DNA of 62,597 nt from Myxococcales bacterium (GTDB lineage: Bacteria > Myxococcota_A > UBA9042 > JABWCM01): assembly GCA_013360285.1 (NCBI GenBank), contig JABWCM010000009.1, positions 1 through 62,597 of the forward strand, in the 5' to 3' direction. Position 1 is the first letter of the stretch, and each line of letters starts with the position of its first letter. The notes below the pieces were generated by a model that was given only the letters and a program-made list of their open reading frames with translations, did no database searches and was not told the origin of the DNA. Shown one piece after another: positions 17,640-27,368 of the stretch. The position numbers and the translations under genes were made by a program.

Positions 17640-18105
17640 ATTGCCGGTTATTGTACAATAGAGACCACGAACAACACATCATCACTCCCAGTTTCCGGTG
17701 GAATGTCCTTGCAGATTTATCATATTCAATATCAAGTATGTATTAACAAATTGATTAATATATTTTTAATAAATTTGATTTGTTTTTAATATTTCAAATT
17801 TATTGTTAATTTTGTCAAAAAATTATATTATTTTTTAACAGAAAGATAATGATCAATTTATTTATAGTTAATAAATGTCATTTTACAATAAAAAACAAAT
17901 CAGAATTAAACAAATACACATCAGATTTATCTATCCACGTAAAATATTAGACAAGTATTCAATAAACAGAACATATCTATTATAAATTCATAATTTCAAA
18001 CATAAAAATCAAAATCTCGATTCCGGATCGAACGTTTTCATTTGAAAATACAAAGAACATAGATGACACTGATTACATCGCGTCGTTGTTTGCTTAACAA
18101 AAAAC
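17640..18105. other. Strongly AT-rich intergenic segment
   Basis: About 400 bases from ~17700 to ~18050 are far more AT-rich than the surrounding DNA, with long A/T runs and no open frame of note. It separates the divergent selenoprotein operon (minus) from the small gene at 18154 (plus), so it probably contains both promoters. The A-tracts could act as UP elements, curved DNA or nucleoid-protein sites. No clear -35/-10 pair stands out. Confidence 0.7.
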
Positions 18106-18153
18106 ACCATGCGAAATGTTCGTTCCATTCAACACAAAGGAGAAAGAGGAATT

Positions 18154-18495
18154 ATGGCACGTTACTCCAACACTCGATTTACAAGAATCGAAAAATCCAG
18201 TCTATTTTGGAGCAAAAATGACCATGTGAAGCTGAAAGTGTCCACTCCTACCGAATTGGCGACCCAAGTCACCGACATTGTCTCCTTGACCAAAGAGTTG
18301 ACTTTGTTGGACCAACGAAAACGCGAATTGGGCAAAAAACGGGATGAAATTTATACATCTGCCAATAAAATCGCCGTAGCACTAGCCAAACAGGTTCTGG
18401 CCGATGATCCCGATTCCCCGGACGTGAAAGAATTGGGTTTGATTCCGGCCAGCGAACGAAAACGTCCTTCCCGCAAACCTAAATCTGCTGCCTGA
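18154..18495 (+). CDS. Small basic helical protein, unknown function
   Basis: 113 residues; the ATG at 18154 follows AAAGGAGAAAGAGG, a strong ribosome binding site. There is no signal peptide. The centre is a predicted helix rich in Lys, Arg, Glu and Leu (LTKELTLLDQRKRELGKKRDEIY), likely coiled-coil, and the C-terminus is basic and Pro/Lys-rich (RKRPSRKPKSAA), which could bind nucleic acid. No family is recognised. The strong binding site and the AT-rich upstream region suggest high expression. Confidence 0.7.
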   Translation: MARYSNTRFTRIEKSSLFWSKNDHVKLKVSTPTELATQVTDIVSLTKELTLLDQRKRELGKKRDEIYTSANKIAVALAKQVLADDPDSPDVKELGLIPASERKRPSRKPKSAA

Positions 18496-18599
18496 TTTCT
18501 TTCATCCAACCATTCCGCGATTGCGTGATCTCGCCGGTGGACGAGTACCGATCGGTGTGGTACACCCTAAGAATACCAAGCCTTTGAAGGAGGCACTTC

Positions 18600-20000
18600 A
18601 TGCAGAAATGGCGGCAAATTGGTTTCTGGTACACGTTGCTTTTGGTCCCGGCTACGGCCCTTGCCGGCGGGTTCGAAGTTCCCGACAACGGCACACGCGC
18701 CATGGCCCGCGGCGGGGCGTTTACCGCGAGTGCCAATGATTTGACAGCGATCCATTACAATCCCGGTGCGTTGGCCAGGCTACGCGGGTCGCATTTTATG
18801 TGGCATCATAATTTGGTTTTTCATTCGACCGAATTTGATCGTGCGCCGCTTTCCGCGGGTTGGGGAACGGATGTGGCGGGCAAAGATTACCCCGTGGCCA
18901 AAGATAGCGAAAACCTGTTTGGTATCGGCGGGTTTATCGTGGTGGCATCCGATTTTGGATTAAAAGACTGGATGTTTGCCCTGGGGGTATATGGGCCATC
19001 GGCTGTGGGAAAACATAACTTTAAGCCGTATGGACCGGCATCGTTTATGATGACCGAGCTGGATGTGATGTTGTTATATTACTCGGCCGCCGTAGCCTGG
19101 CAGATTCCCGACACCTTTGGAATCGGCATTACGTTGCAATATGTCGATATGCCGTCGATGCGTTATGGCCTCGTAGTCGACAGCAAAAGTGCTTCCAGTT
19201 TGGAACCGGAACCGGATCGAAATTCCGGAACACAAGTTGAAGCGACATTGGATCTCCAAGATCGGGTTGGATTTACCGCACAAATTGGCGCTTGGTGGCG
19301 CCCACATCCGGCGGTGGAAATCGGGTTGGCCGGGCGAGTTGTCCCCATTTACCTATCTCCGGAAGGCGGCGTCGAAATCGACAAAAAGGATGACTTGATT
19401 GCCAAAGATCTCAAAGCCAAATTGGAATTGACGCTGCCGATGACGTTGCGGGGAGGAATTCGATATATCCATGAAGAAGAGGGGCGATTTTGGTTTGATA
19501 TCGAAGCCGACGTGTTTTGGGAAAGTTGGTCGTCGATTGATGCTTACAATGTGGAATTGGAAGGAACCATCAACGGATTAAATGTGACGGACCTGTCGAT
19601 TCCAAAAGCGTGGAAAGATACAGTAAGTGTTCGTGTCGGTGGGGATATCAACGTGATCGATCAACATTTACAATTGCGAGCCGGTGGATTCTGGGAAAAC
19701 GGCGCTGTTCCCGACAATTACTCCCATGTCGATTTTGCAAGCTTTGATCGTTTTGGAGTCGGCGGTGGATTGACCGGTTCATACGGGGGAGTATCGTTGT
19801 CGGTAGGTTACCTACATGTATTTCAAGAAGACCGCGAAGTAAGTGAAACTTTTGGAAAAACCGTTCAACAACGACCTATTGCTCCATGTCCCGATGGGTG
19901 TAAGGGATTGTCCGGGGTTATTGCCAATGCCGGTAAGTTTTCAACATCATTTGATATCCTATCGATAGGCCTCGACCTGCATTTTTCGGAGTGGTTTTAG
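18600..20000 (+). CDS. FadL/OMPP1-type outer-membrane transport protein
   Basis: 466 residues; AAGGAGG precedes the ATG. The signal peptide ends after ALAGG. The mature start, FEVPDNGTRAMARGGAF, followed by the HYNPGALA block, is the N-terminal hatch pattern of FadL/TodX porins, with NPA-type Asn-Pro. The rest alternates in a beta-barrel manner with a final aromatic residue (EWF) as expected for outer-membrane insertion. FadL relatives move long-chain fatty acids or aromatic hydrocarbons across the outer membrane; the specific substrate is unknown. mutS lies ~120 bases downstream and is probably separate functionally. Confidence 0.88.
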   Translation: MQKWRQIGFWYTLLLVPATALAGGFEVPDNGTRAMARGGAFTASANDLTAIHYNPGALARLRGSHFMWHHNLVFHSTEFDRAPLSAGWGTDVAGKDYPVAKDSENLFGIGGFIVVASDFGLKDWMFALGVYGPSAVGKHNFKPYGPASFMMTELDVMLLYYSAAVAWQIPDTFGIGITLQYVDMPSMRYGLVVDSKSASSLEPEPDRNSGTQVEATLDLQDRVGFTAQIGAWWRPHPAVEIGLAGRVVPIYLSPEGGVEIDKKDDLIAKDLKAKLELTLPMTLRGGIRYIHEEEGRFWFDIEADVFWESWSSIDAYNVELEGTINGLNVTDLSIPKAWKDTVSVRVGGDINVIDQHLQLRAGGFWENGAVPDNYSHVDFASFDRFGVGGGLTGSYGGVSLSVGYLHVFQEDREVSETFGKTVQQRPIAPCPDGCKGLSGVIANAGKFSTSFDILSIGLDLHFSEWF

Positions 20001-20121
20001 TTTCGTGTCACCCTGCCCTGCTTCAAGATCGCATCAATATCGTGTTGCCATTGTCGTTTTGTGTTTTGATGTGGCAGCACATCAATCCTAATATGGCAGT
20101 ACACCCCTCGGATGCATATAC

Positions 20122-22734
20122 ATGGTCTCGAACAACGCAAATACCCCGGCGATGCGGCAATATCTTGCCGCCAAAGCGCAACATCCGGATGCATTGTTGT
20201 TTTTTCGGATGGGCGATTTTTATGAGTTGTTTTTTGAAGATGCGGTCGTCGCTTCACAATTGCTGGAGTTGACGCTCACTTCGCGTAACAAAAACGACGA
20301 AAATCCCGTTCCGATGGCCGGCGTTCCTCATCATGCAGCCAATGGGTATATCCAGCGGTTGGTCGATATGGGAAAAAAAGTCGCCATTTGTGAACAAATG
20401 GAAGATCCCGCATTGGCTGTAGGGGTGGTGAGGCGGGAAGTGACCCATGTGATCACCCCGGGGGTGAATCTGGATGCGGACTCCTTGGATTCACGCAGCA
20501 ACAATTACCTGATGGTCATCTGGGATGCGTTGGATGGATTTGGGTTGGCTTATGCGGATGCTTCAACCTCGACATTACGCCTTGCTGTGGCATTGGACAA
20601 GGCGACGATGGAAACGGAGGTATTTCGGATCGAACCTAGGGAATTGCTGATAACCGATGATGCCCAAAAAAAATTCGGGCATCTCTTTGGGACACTGAAC
20701 AAAACCACGATCACGGTTCGACCTGCTGCTTTTTTTTCATCGGAGTTATCCAAGACACTGTCGGCGCGGTTGTCGACCAATGAAGAGCTGGCGGGATGCC
20801 TCGTTTTGGCTGTCGGTGGATTGCTGGCTTATTTGCAAGAAGTACGGCCGCAAGCGTTACGTGGGCTCACATGGGCGGAGGTATATCGGATTCAAGATAC
20901 GATGCTGCTCGAGCCGAGTACGATTGTGAACCTTGAACTGATGCGGACGATCATCGACGGCAAACGGCAAGGTTCCCTGTTGTGGATATTGGACAGAACC
21001 ATTACCGCAATGGGTGCCCGACTGTTACGGCAGTGGGTTCAATTTCCTTTGCTGGTGCCCGATGATATTCGCAGACGTCATGATGCCGTGGAAACACTGA
21101 AAGATGATACGATTAGCCGGGAGACGCTTCGGGATCATCTGAAAGAGGTTTACGACATGGAGCGGCTCAGCACCCGCATTCAAGCCGGATGTGCTGTACC
21201 TCGGGATTTTGCGGCCTTGCGGGCGAGTCTGGAAAAAATCCCGGAAATTCGTCGGGTGGTCGGCAAACTCAAATCGGCAGCATTACGTAAACGGATGGAG
21301 GAACTTCCTCCGTTGGATGAGTTGCGGCTCGATCTGCAAACGACTTTGGTTGATAACCCTCCGGTATCGGTCAAAGACGGCGGGTTGATTCGTCATGGTG
21401 TCAACAAAGAACTGGATGAGCTTACCGGGTGGTCGAAAGACGGCAAAGCATGGGTTTTGAGGTATGAAGCCGAACAAAAAAAACGGACCCAGATTCAATC
21501 ACTGAAGGTGGGATACAACAAAGTATTCGGCTATTACATTGAAATTACAAAAGCCAATGTGCATTTGGTTCCTAAAGATTATTTACGCAAACAGACTCTG
21601 GCCAATGGCGAACGATATTTTACTGAGGAATTAAAAGAATACGAAGACAAGATCTTGTCGGCGGATGAACGCAGAATCGCGTTGGAAATCGAATTGTTTG
21701 AAGCGCTGAAAGAACGGGTGGCGAACGAGGCCGAATCGATTGCAAAAACGGCCAAACGGCTTGCGGAGTTGGATGTTTATTGCGGTTTGGCGGATTTGGC
21801 CAAATCGCGGGGATATGTGCGACCTGTCTTAGACCAGTCGCGGGTTTTGGACATTCGGGACGGGCGGCATCCGGTTATTGAAGCGATTTTGAAAGAACCG
21901 TTCGTTCCCAATGATGTCGAAATCAACGCCGACAACGCGCGCCTGATGTTGATTACGGGTCCCAATATGGCTGGGAAAAGCACGGTGATGCGGCAGACGG
22001 CGCTGATTGTGCTGATGGCGCAGCTTGGGTCGTTTGTTCCTGCTGAATCGGCAAGGATTGGAATTGTCGACCGAATTTTTACCCGAGTTGGGGCGGCCGA
22101 TAACTTAACACGCGGGCAGAGTACGTTTATGGTCGAAATGATGGAAACTGCGACCATTCTAAAAAAAGCAACAGAACGTAGTTTGATCATTCTGGATGAA
22201 ATTGGACGGGGAACCAGTACGTTTGATGGGGTCAGCATCGCATGGGCCGTTGCTGAGTATATCGTGGACAACATACGAGCGCGGACTTTGTTTGCCACCC
22301 ATTATCACGAATTGACGGCGTTGGAAGAGACCCGACAAGGGATTTTGAACAAACATATCGCCGTCAAAGAATGGAACGAAGATATTGTGTTTTTGCGCAA
22401 ACTGGCCAACGGCGCAACCAATCGGAGTTATGGAATTCAGGTTGGTCGCCTCGCGGGATTGCCGAATCAGGTCATTATGCGTGCAAAAGAAATTTTGCGG
22501 GATTTGGAAGAAGGCTTATTGGTGGTCCAAAAACAGGAAACCCGGGTTGCGGGGAAACCGGAATCAAAAAATCGTGGACAACAGGCACAATTAAATTTGT
22601 TTGGGCCGCCAAAAACAATAGACCACCATCCGGTTATGGTGGAGTTGGCTGGGGTAAGTCCGGACAGTTTGTCCCCTAAAGATGCGCTATTGTTGGTATA
22701 TCGGCTAAAACAAATGTGCAATATTCAATCGTAA
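20122..22734 (+). CDS. mutS: DNA mismatch repair protein MutS
   Basis: 870 residues, the normal length for MutS. Domain I has FFRMGDFYELFFEDA with the mismatch-contacting Phe-x-Glu. Walker A GPNMAGKST is at ~615-623, Walker B LIILDEIGRGTSTFDG at ~690-705, and a conserved ATHYHEL follows. The C-terminus retains the helix-turn-helix region and a weak beta-clamp-type segment (QLNLFG). MutS dimers recognise mismatches and recruit MutL. No defect is visible. Confidence 0.98.
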   Translation: MVSNNANTPAMRQYLAAKAQHPDALLFFRMGDFYELFFEDAVVASQLLELTLTSRNKNDENPVPMAGVPHHAANGYIQRLVDMGKKVAICEQMEDPALAVGVVRREVTHVITPGVNLDADSLDSRSNNYLMVIWDALDGFGLAYADASTSTLRLAVALDKATMETEVFRIEPRELLITDDAQKKFGHLFGTLNKTTITVRPAAFFSSELSKTLSARLSTNEELAGCLVLAVGGLLAYLQEVRPQALRGLTWAEVYRIQDTMLLEPSTIVNLELMRTIIDGKRQGSLLWILDRTITAMGARLLRQWVQFPLLVPDDIRRRHDAVETLKDDTISRETLRDHLKEVYDMERLSTRIQAGCAVPRDFAALRASLEKIPEIRRVVGKLKSAALRKRMEELPPLDELRLDLQTTLVDNPPVSVKDGGLIRHGVNKELDELTGWSKDGKAWVLRYEAEQKKRTQIQSLKVGYNKVFGYYIEITKANVHLVPKDYLRKQTLANGERYFTEELKEYEDKILSADERRIALEIELFEALKERVANEAESIAKTAKRLAELDVYCGLADLAKSRGYVRPVLDQSRVLDIRDGRHPVIEAILKEPFVPNDVEINADNARLMLITGPNMAGKSTVMRQTALIVLMAQLGSFVPAESARIGIVDRIFTRVGAADNLTRGQSTFMVEMMETATILKKATERSLIILDEIGRGTSTFDGVSIAWAVAEYIVDNIRARTLFATHYHELTALEETRQGILNKHIAVKEWNEDIVFLRKLANGATNRSYGIQVGRLAGLPNQVIMRAKEILRDLEEGLLVVQKQETRVAGKPESKNRGQQAQLNLFGPPKTIDHHPVMVELAGVSPDSLSPKDALLLVYRLKQMCNIQS

Positions 22735-22769
22735 ATCGCACCGATGCGATTTTTTGAAAGCGAGCGTAA

Positions 22770-24581
22770 ATGTTAGGTTTTGTACTTCGGTTGCTTTACA
22801 ACCTTATATTACTTCCTCTGGCATGGATTCTTTTTCTGCTACGCCGATTGATTTTGTTGCGAAAACCACGAGTTGTGGAATTGTCGCTGAAATCGTTGCC
22901 GGAGCTGTCGCCCTCATCGTTGCCGTTTGGGGAACGGTTGATGCTGGACGATTTGGCGAACCAAATGACAGTTGCAGCGCAGAGCAAAAAAATCACGGGA
23001 CTGTTGGTACATATTGATGGGGTCGATGGAAGTTTAGCGGAAATGGCAGATCTTACCGCACAAATTGCCAAGTTTCGGGAAGCCGGAAAACCTGTTTTTG
23101 TGCACATGGAAAATGCCGATAATGAATCTTATCTCGTAGGAAGTGTGGCGTCTCGATTGTCGGTTTCCCACGGTGGACCGGTGTTGGTACATAGTTTGGG
23201 GTCGGAAGCGCGTTATTTTGGGAACGCACTTGAGAAAATCGGCGTCCAAATGCAGGTAGTCAGAAGGCGAGACCACAAAACCGCAATGGAGCCGTTTCAA
23301 CGAACCGAGCCCAGTGCGGAACAAATCGAAACGGTTAACCGGCTGATGTCATCGGTGCAAAAAACCGTTGTGGAGGTAGTTGCGGCCGGACGGGGGCGAT
23401 CTAAGGAGGAAATACAGGCGTTGTTGGACTCCGGACCGTTTACGTTGAACCAAGCATTGGCAGAAAAGGTTATCGATGCCGTGGAAACAAAAGAAGCAGC
23501 CAGCATGGCACTTCTTGACGTATGCGAACCACAATCGGCGCCAACCGGGATTGTAGATGAGCAAAAGCGGTCCGATGTGCCGTCTCAGGAATCAACAACG
23601 GAAAAACAAAAGCCGGATGAGACGCGGGCAATGGACGGCCCGGCACGGGGGGTGGTTGCGCCGCCGGCGCCGAAACCGTTGTTGCCGCTCTTGGCTGCAC
23701 CGCTTTGGACTCCACGGATGGCGCCGTTGTTTTCTCCGCCGACGGTGGCGATTGTGCCGGTGGCCGGTTTGATCTTGGATCAACCGCCGTCGGGATTTCG
23801 TCCGGGCAAAGCGGCGGTCGCTTCGTTGCTTGTGGAGAGATTACAAGCATTGGCGCAGATGCGGTCGGTGAAGACCATCTTGCTGATGATCGATTCCCGA
23901 GGTGGATCGGTTTCTGGAAGTGAACGGTTGTGGACGGCAATCACCGAAGTGATGCGGGACAAACCCGTGGTGGCGTGGTTGAGGTCCTTTGCGGCGAGCG
24001 GTGGGTATTATGTGGCATCGGCCGCGGAACATATTGTGGCATCACCGTTTACGCTAACAGGCAGCATCGGGGTGATAGCCGGGCGACCCAATCTGGTACA
24101 TTTGGCGGAACGACTAGGAGTAACGAGCCATTATTACGGCAACACGAAAGCAGGTTTGTTCACCAACACATTGAGGGCGTTGTCGGATACGGAACTGGAA
24201 TGGTTGGATCGGGAAATCGACGAAGCGTACGAACGATTTAAGCATGTTGTAGCGTTGGGGCGGAGAATGGATATCACAAAAGTTGAAGAAATCGCCGGGG
24301 GGCGAGTCTGGACGGGAGTGGAAGCGCAGGAAATCGGGCTTGTCGATACATTGGGGATGTTTGAGGCGGCGTATGGGATTGCGTGCCAGCTTGGAGGCAT
24401 CCGCGACCCACAAAAAGCAACATTGGCCTGGGCGGGACCTACCGGATCTCTACTTGAACGGTTTCTGGCAATGAGGGGCGCTCGTGAAGCTCTTGGTGTG
24501 ATACCTTCCGTTTTGTTGGAACCCATCACGACCTATACCCTGTTTAGTGAATCGCCTATCGCCTATCTCTATCCCAATTAA
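22770..24581 (+). CDS. sppA: Signal peptide peptidase SppA, 67-kDa type
   Basis: 603 residues with an N-terminal membrane anchor (about 5-24). The two tandem SppA domains are joined by a Pro/Glu-rich linker at ~255-325. The catalytic Lys lies in RRDHKTAMEPF of the N-terminal domain, and the nucleophilic Ser in SFAASGGYYVA of the C-terminal domain, as in E. coli SppA, where the dyad is shared between domains. It degrades remnant signal peptides at the inner membrane. It begins 35 bases after mutS and is probably cotranscribed with it. Confidence 0.93.
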   Translation: MLGFVLRLLYNLILLPLAWILFLLRRLILLRKPRVVELSLKSLPELSPSSLPFGERLMLDDLANQMTVAAQSKKITGLLVHIDGVDGSLAEMADLTAQIAKFREAGKPVFVHMENADNESYLVGSVASRLSVSHGGPVLVHSLGSEARYFGNALEKIGVQMQVVRRRDHKTAMEPFQRTEPSAEQIETVNRLMSSVQKTVVEVVAAGRGRSKEEIQALLDSGPFTLNQALAEKVIDAVETKEAASMALLDVCEPQSAPTGIVDEQKRSDVPSQESTTEKQKPDETRAMDGPARGVVAPPAPKPLLPLLAAPLWTPRMAPLFSPPTVAIVPVAGLILDQPPSGFRPGKAAVASLLVERLQALAQMRSVKTILLMIDSRGGSVSGSERLWTAITEVMRDKPVVAWLRSFAASGGYYVASAAEHIVASPFTLTGSIGVIAGRPNLVHLAERLGVTSHYYGNTKAGLFTNTLRALSDTELEWLDREIDEAYERFKHVVALGRRMDITKVEEIAGGRVWTGVEAQEIGLVDTLGMFEAAYGIACQLGGIRDPQKATLAWAGPTGSLLERFLAMRGAREALGVIPSVLLEPITTYTLFSESPIAYLYPN

Positions 24582-24599
24582 CCCGGATTTCGATGGTAA

Positions 24600-24760
24600 C
24601 AAATTATGTCACCAATGGAATTATTTGCATAGTTTGCTGCGTTTGAACGAGCCGTTCATTCTAAAAGTGACATTGTTTGCAACGAGTGACACAAATTGTC
24701 ACAACGGGAAAATCACCAACCATGTCCACAAGTTATTATGCAAGTGACATTTTACGGCAG
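24600..24760 (+). promoter_or_regulatory. Cluster of GTGAC/GTCAC sites upstream of the RNA gene
   Basis: Four TGTCAC or GTGACA motifs occur within ~145 bases: TGTCAC near 24606, GTGACA near 24667, the inverted repeat GTGAC-N7-GTCAC at 24686-24702, and GTGACA near 24744. The spacing and the perfect inverted repeat suggest binding sites for a dimeric regulator. No regulator gene is adjacent. Confidence 0.4.
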
Positions 24761-24880
24761 GGGTGTCCATGACAAAGAAGGGCACATACAATTCGCGGAA
24801 GCAACCAACCGATAACGAAATACCTATCATTTGTGGGTTGTTTGATGTTTTTTTGTTTCTCAGATTTGTTGGCACCTCTT

Positions 24881-24890
24881 TTGCTATAAT
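24881..24890 (+). promoter_or_regulatory. Extended -10 promoter
   Basis: TTGCTATAAT ends in a perfect TATAAT hexamer with the upstream TG of an extended -10 element. No good -35 hexamer is found at 16-18 bases, consistent with an extended -10 promoter. Transcription would start around 24897. Confidence 0.6.
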
Positions 24891-24896
24891 GTATTT

Positions 24897-25180
24897 ACGC
24901 GAGAGAGGAAGCACCTGGTGAGAGTCGTCAACCAGCGTGATTGAGTCAGGACGGGGGCGTCCTGACTCCGCGGATATCGCGCAACGATTCTTTGCAGGTT
25001 CCGCCGATCAAACAGGGAATGATCGGCTTGGAATGTGGGTACGGCAGTGGAAGTGCGTAGTTGGTTTGAAAGTCGGCTGGCCGTGAATGGTGTGGGATAA
25101 CATTTACGGCCAGCCCAATCGTTTTTGAAGTAAATAAAAATCAACAGAGAACATGACGGGCACGATGCCCGTTTTTTTTT
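24897..25180 (+). ncRNA. Structured noncoding RNA, unassigned family
   Basis: This ~284-base segment has no convincing ORF but starts at an extended -10 promoter and ends in a strong terminator. Hairpins: CTGGT/ACCAG (about 24915-24935); an 11-bp perfect stem GAGTCAGGACG/CGTCCTGACTC with a GGGG loop (24943-24968); CGCGA near 24898 can pair with TCGCG near 24978 to close a multi-branch domain; GCCGATCA/TGATCGGC around 25007-25027, extended by TTCC/GGAA; and a 10-bp stem GGCTGGCCGT/ACGGCCAGCC (25075-25115). I see no match to tmRNA, RNase P, SRP or a standard riboswitch; 6S RNA cannot be excluded by eye. Confidence 0.65.
25156..25180 (+). terminator. Strong rho-independent terminator
   Basis: A perfect 7-bp stem ACGGGCA/TGCCCGT with a CGA loop is followed by about eight T. 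It ends the noncoding RNA and stands ~125 bases before the convergent CHAT gene stop. Confidence 0.85.
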
Positions 25181-25305
25181 GCTAAATAAGTGTACTTGCG
25201 GTTGTGAAGAAATAATTGCACTGGCTTAAATGGATTCTTTTGTGTCCTCTCTTCCAAATCCAAAAAATTTTGCGTAGTAGTCTGATATTACAGCGACTTT
25301 CGTAT

Positions 25306-27318
25306 TCAGCGGCGATAGAGCGACCGAACAACGACCGTTTCACAACTCTGACGTGCGCGTTGTTCCAGGCGGTAACTAAGGCGTTGTCGGTCAACAGTCG
25401 CAACCGACACTACATTCGTTTGAGATTCAATTTGATCTTCTAAACCCACTCGGCGGCCAAAATCGACATGTACTTCGGGGGCTTCGCGTATGATTCGATT
25501 CCGAATATGATCTAAATCGCTCAACAACTGTTGATCCAACGGCATCGGACCGGAATTGGCACAAACCACAAATGTATCAACGCCGATGGATTTGGAAACG
25601 TAATACCACGCATCGTCATCCGGTAGAGTAATGGTGTTCTCGTCGGTCGTAGGCCATTCGATCCAGGCATTGGGCTCAAGGCTTCGAACATCCATCGCAC
25701 CGTTGTCAGACAAATGAATCACGCGAACATGGGCGGGACGACTTACATCGAGACGTAACTGAAAAACATCGTCGGCGTTTAGCGTTGCTCCGTCCGGCAA
25801 CAAAGTTTGATTCAGCAGACCATTTGCATCCCACCCACGACTGATCAATTGTGCGTCCACATCGAGACGAGAGGTTCGCGACTGTGGAACTGTTACAATG
25901 GGCAAAAGTCCCACCGGCTGGGGTACCATCAAAGCTTGGGAAAGTGGAACCGGGTCGATGGTGACTTCCCGGTGATAATCTGAATTGTCGTTGTGGACCA
26001 GCAGGCCGTAACCCAATACAACGGCCGCGACAGCCGCCGAAATCGGAAAGGCGCTGCTTTGAAGCCAAAAACGCCAACCGCGAGGGCTGGATTCAGCGAC
26101 CATCGCCGCGTTACGCATCTTTGGACGACTCGTTGTCGAGATTGCCGCCTCTGCCGTCTGAGAACGAACCGGTTGTTTGGGAATCGGTGGCGGCAGATGC
26201 ACAACATTGCTGTCATCAAGGCGTCGGAACCCATCTTTGGGAAACAAACGCATGGTGGGATCACCATAGAGCACATAGCTTGCCCACTGAACCGAATCAT
26301 CACCGTGGCGGGAAATCAATTCCGCACGCGCCGCCATAATCGAATGACCAATGGTTTCGCCATTGCTCAACGCCCGATAAAAGGCCAGCGCGAATTGACA
26401 GGCGCTGGCATCGGGCACATCCCATAGTGTACCGATATAATGTTGAACCCCGGACAGCAAAAATGCACTAGCGAGGCTGTACGCATTGGTCTCCGCTGTT
26501 GAATCGACGGAAAATCTACTGATTTGGCCTGAGCTACAGGCGTTGGCAAACACCAATAACGGCAACGGCTGACCGCCGGCCATCTTCATTATTTCTTCGG
26601 CGGTCAACGTGCCATCGGAAAGGCGCCAACCGACTTTGCCTTCCGCTGTCGGTTCGGTATCCGCATGGCCGGCGTAATGAACGATGTCAAAATCTCGAAA
26701 CACTTGGCGAACAAACTCCCGATCCACATCGCCGGCCCGCAATCCGACCTGTATTTTGTCCTGATGGCTGTCCAGTTGATCTCGGAGAGCTATCCCCTCG
26801 TAATAAGACGCCATCAGATCGTCTCGGGGATCACACAACACCAGTAAACTTTTTGCCTTTTCTGGAGTAGTTGGCCGAGGTTGGCCGCTTACCGATTGTC
26901 TAGTGCGTACAACCCGTCCCACGTTGAACAATAAACTCAGGAAGCCGTGACCAGTATGAAGCAACTCCCATGGCAGAAAAACGAGTTCTTCGTCGATTAC
27001 AAGCACTAGGTCGCCGGAAACAATGCGGCGTAGTTTGTCTTTTACGGGGATCGGCAACAGTTCGTCGAAAAGAAGCTGACCATATTGCCGAACAGCAAGT
27101 GCGCTACTCCGATCCGCATCGCCCATACGTGACGAGTGATTGAGTGCTTGGGTCAGTTCACTATGTAGTTGATTAAGGCGATCTAAATGTACGGGGTGGT
27201 AATATAATGGGCTTACCGTACGGTATACATGTTGTGATTTCTCAAAAAAAGACAGTCGCAGGCCTTTATGATCAACCGCAACATCTAAAACTAATTGTAC
27301 AGAGTGACGCAAAGACAT
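25306..27318 (-). CDS. CHAT-domain (caspase-like) protease with DUF4384
   Basis: I choose ATG 27318 (GGAG ten bases upstream); 670 residues, with ATG 27363 possible. The CHAT peptidase domain has catalytic His218 in HYAGHAD and Cys261 in FANACSSG, plus conserved LPWELLH and GTLWDVPD blocks. A linker leads to one transmembrane helix (~423-442), then a C-terminal beta-rich DUF4384 domain (LRLDVSRPAHVRVIHLSDNG). The protease is therefore cytoplasmic and DUF4384 is probably on the other side of the membrane. It is the last gene of a lipoprotein/sigma factor/unknown/CHAT operon. CHAT proteases in bacteria act in stress signalling or defence, often cleaving a regulated partner. Confidence 0.85.
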   Translation of the reverse strand: MSLRHSVQLVLDVAVDHKGLRLSFFEKSQHVYRTVSPLYYHPVHLDRLNQLHSELTQALNHSSRMGDADRSSALAVRQYGQLLFDELLPIPVKDKLRRIVSGDLVLVIDEELVFLPWELLHTGHGFLSLLFNVGRVVRTRQSVSGQPRPTTPEKAKSLLVLCDPRDDLMASYYEGIALRDQLDSHQDKIQVGLRAGDVDREFVRQVFRDFDIVHYAGHADTEPTAEGKVGWRLSDGTLTAEEIMKMAGGQPLPLLVFANACSSGQISRFSVDSTAETNAYSLASAFLLSGVQHYIGTLWDVPDASACQFALAFYRALSNGETIGHSIMAARAELISRHGDDSVQWASYVLYGDPTMRLFPKDGFRRLDDSNVVHLPPPIPKQPVRSQTAEAAISTTSRPKMRNAAMVAESSPRGWRFWLQSSAFPISAAVAAVVLGYGLLVHNDNSDYHREVTIDPVPLSQALMVPQPVGLLPIVTVPQSRTSRLDVDAQLISRGWDANGLLNQTLLPDGATLNADDVFQLRLDVSRPAHVRVIHLSDNGAMDVRSLEPNAWIEWPTTDENTITLPDDDAWYYVSKSIGVDTFVVCANSGPMPLDQQLLSDLDHIRNRIIREAPEVHVDFGRRVGLEDQIESQTNVVSVATVDRQRLSYRLEQRARQSCETVVVRSLYRR

Positions 27319-27368
27319 CCGGTACACTCCAGCACCCCCCGGCGCATGTTGCGTACATGACAACCAAG

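Noticed and set aside
24897-25180. tmRNA, RNase P RNA, SRP RNA or a known riboswitch
   Set aside because: No tRNA-like ends, no RNase P GAGGAAAGUC-type core, no SRP GGAAG/GCAG loop, and no downstream plus-strand gene to control. 6S RNA remains open but no signature could be assigned by eye.
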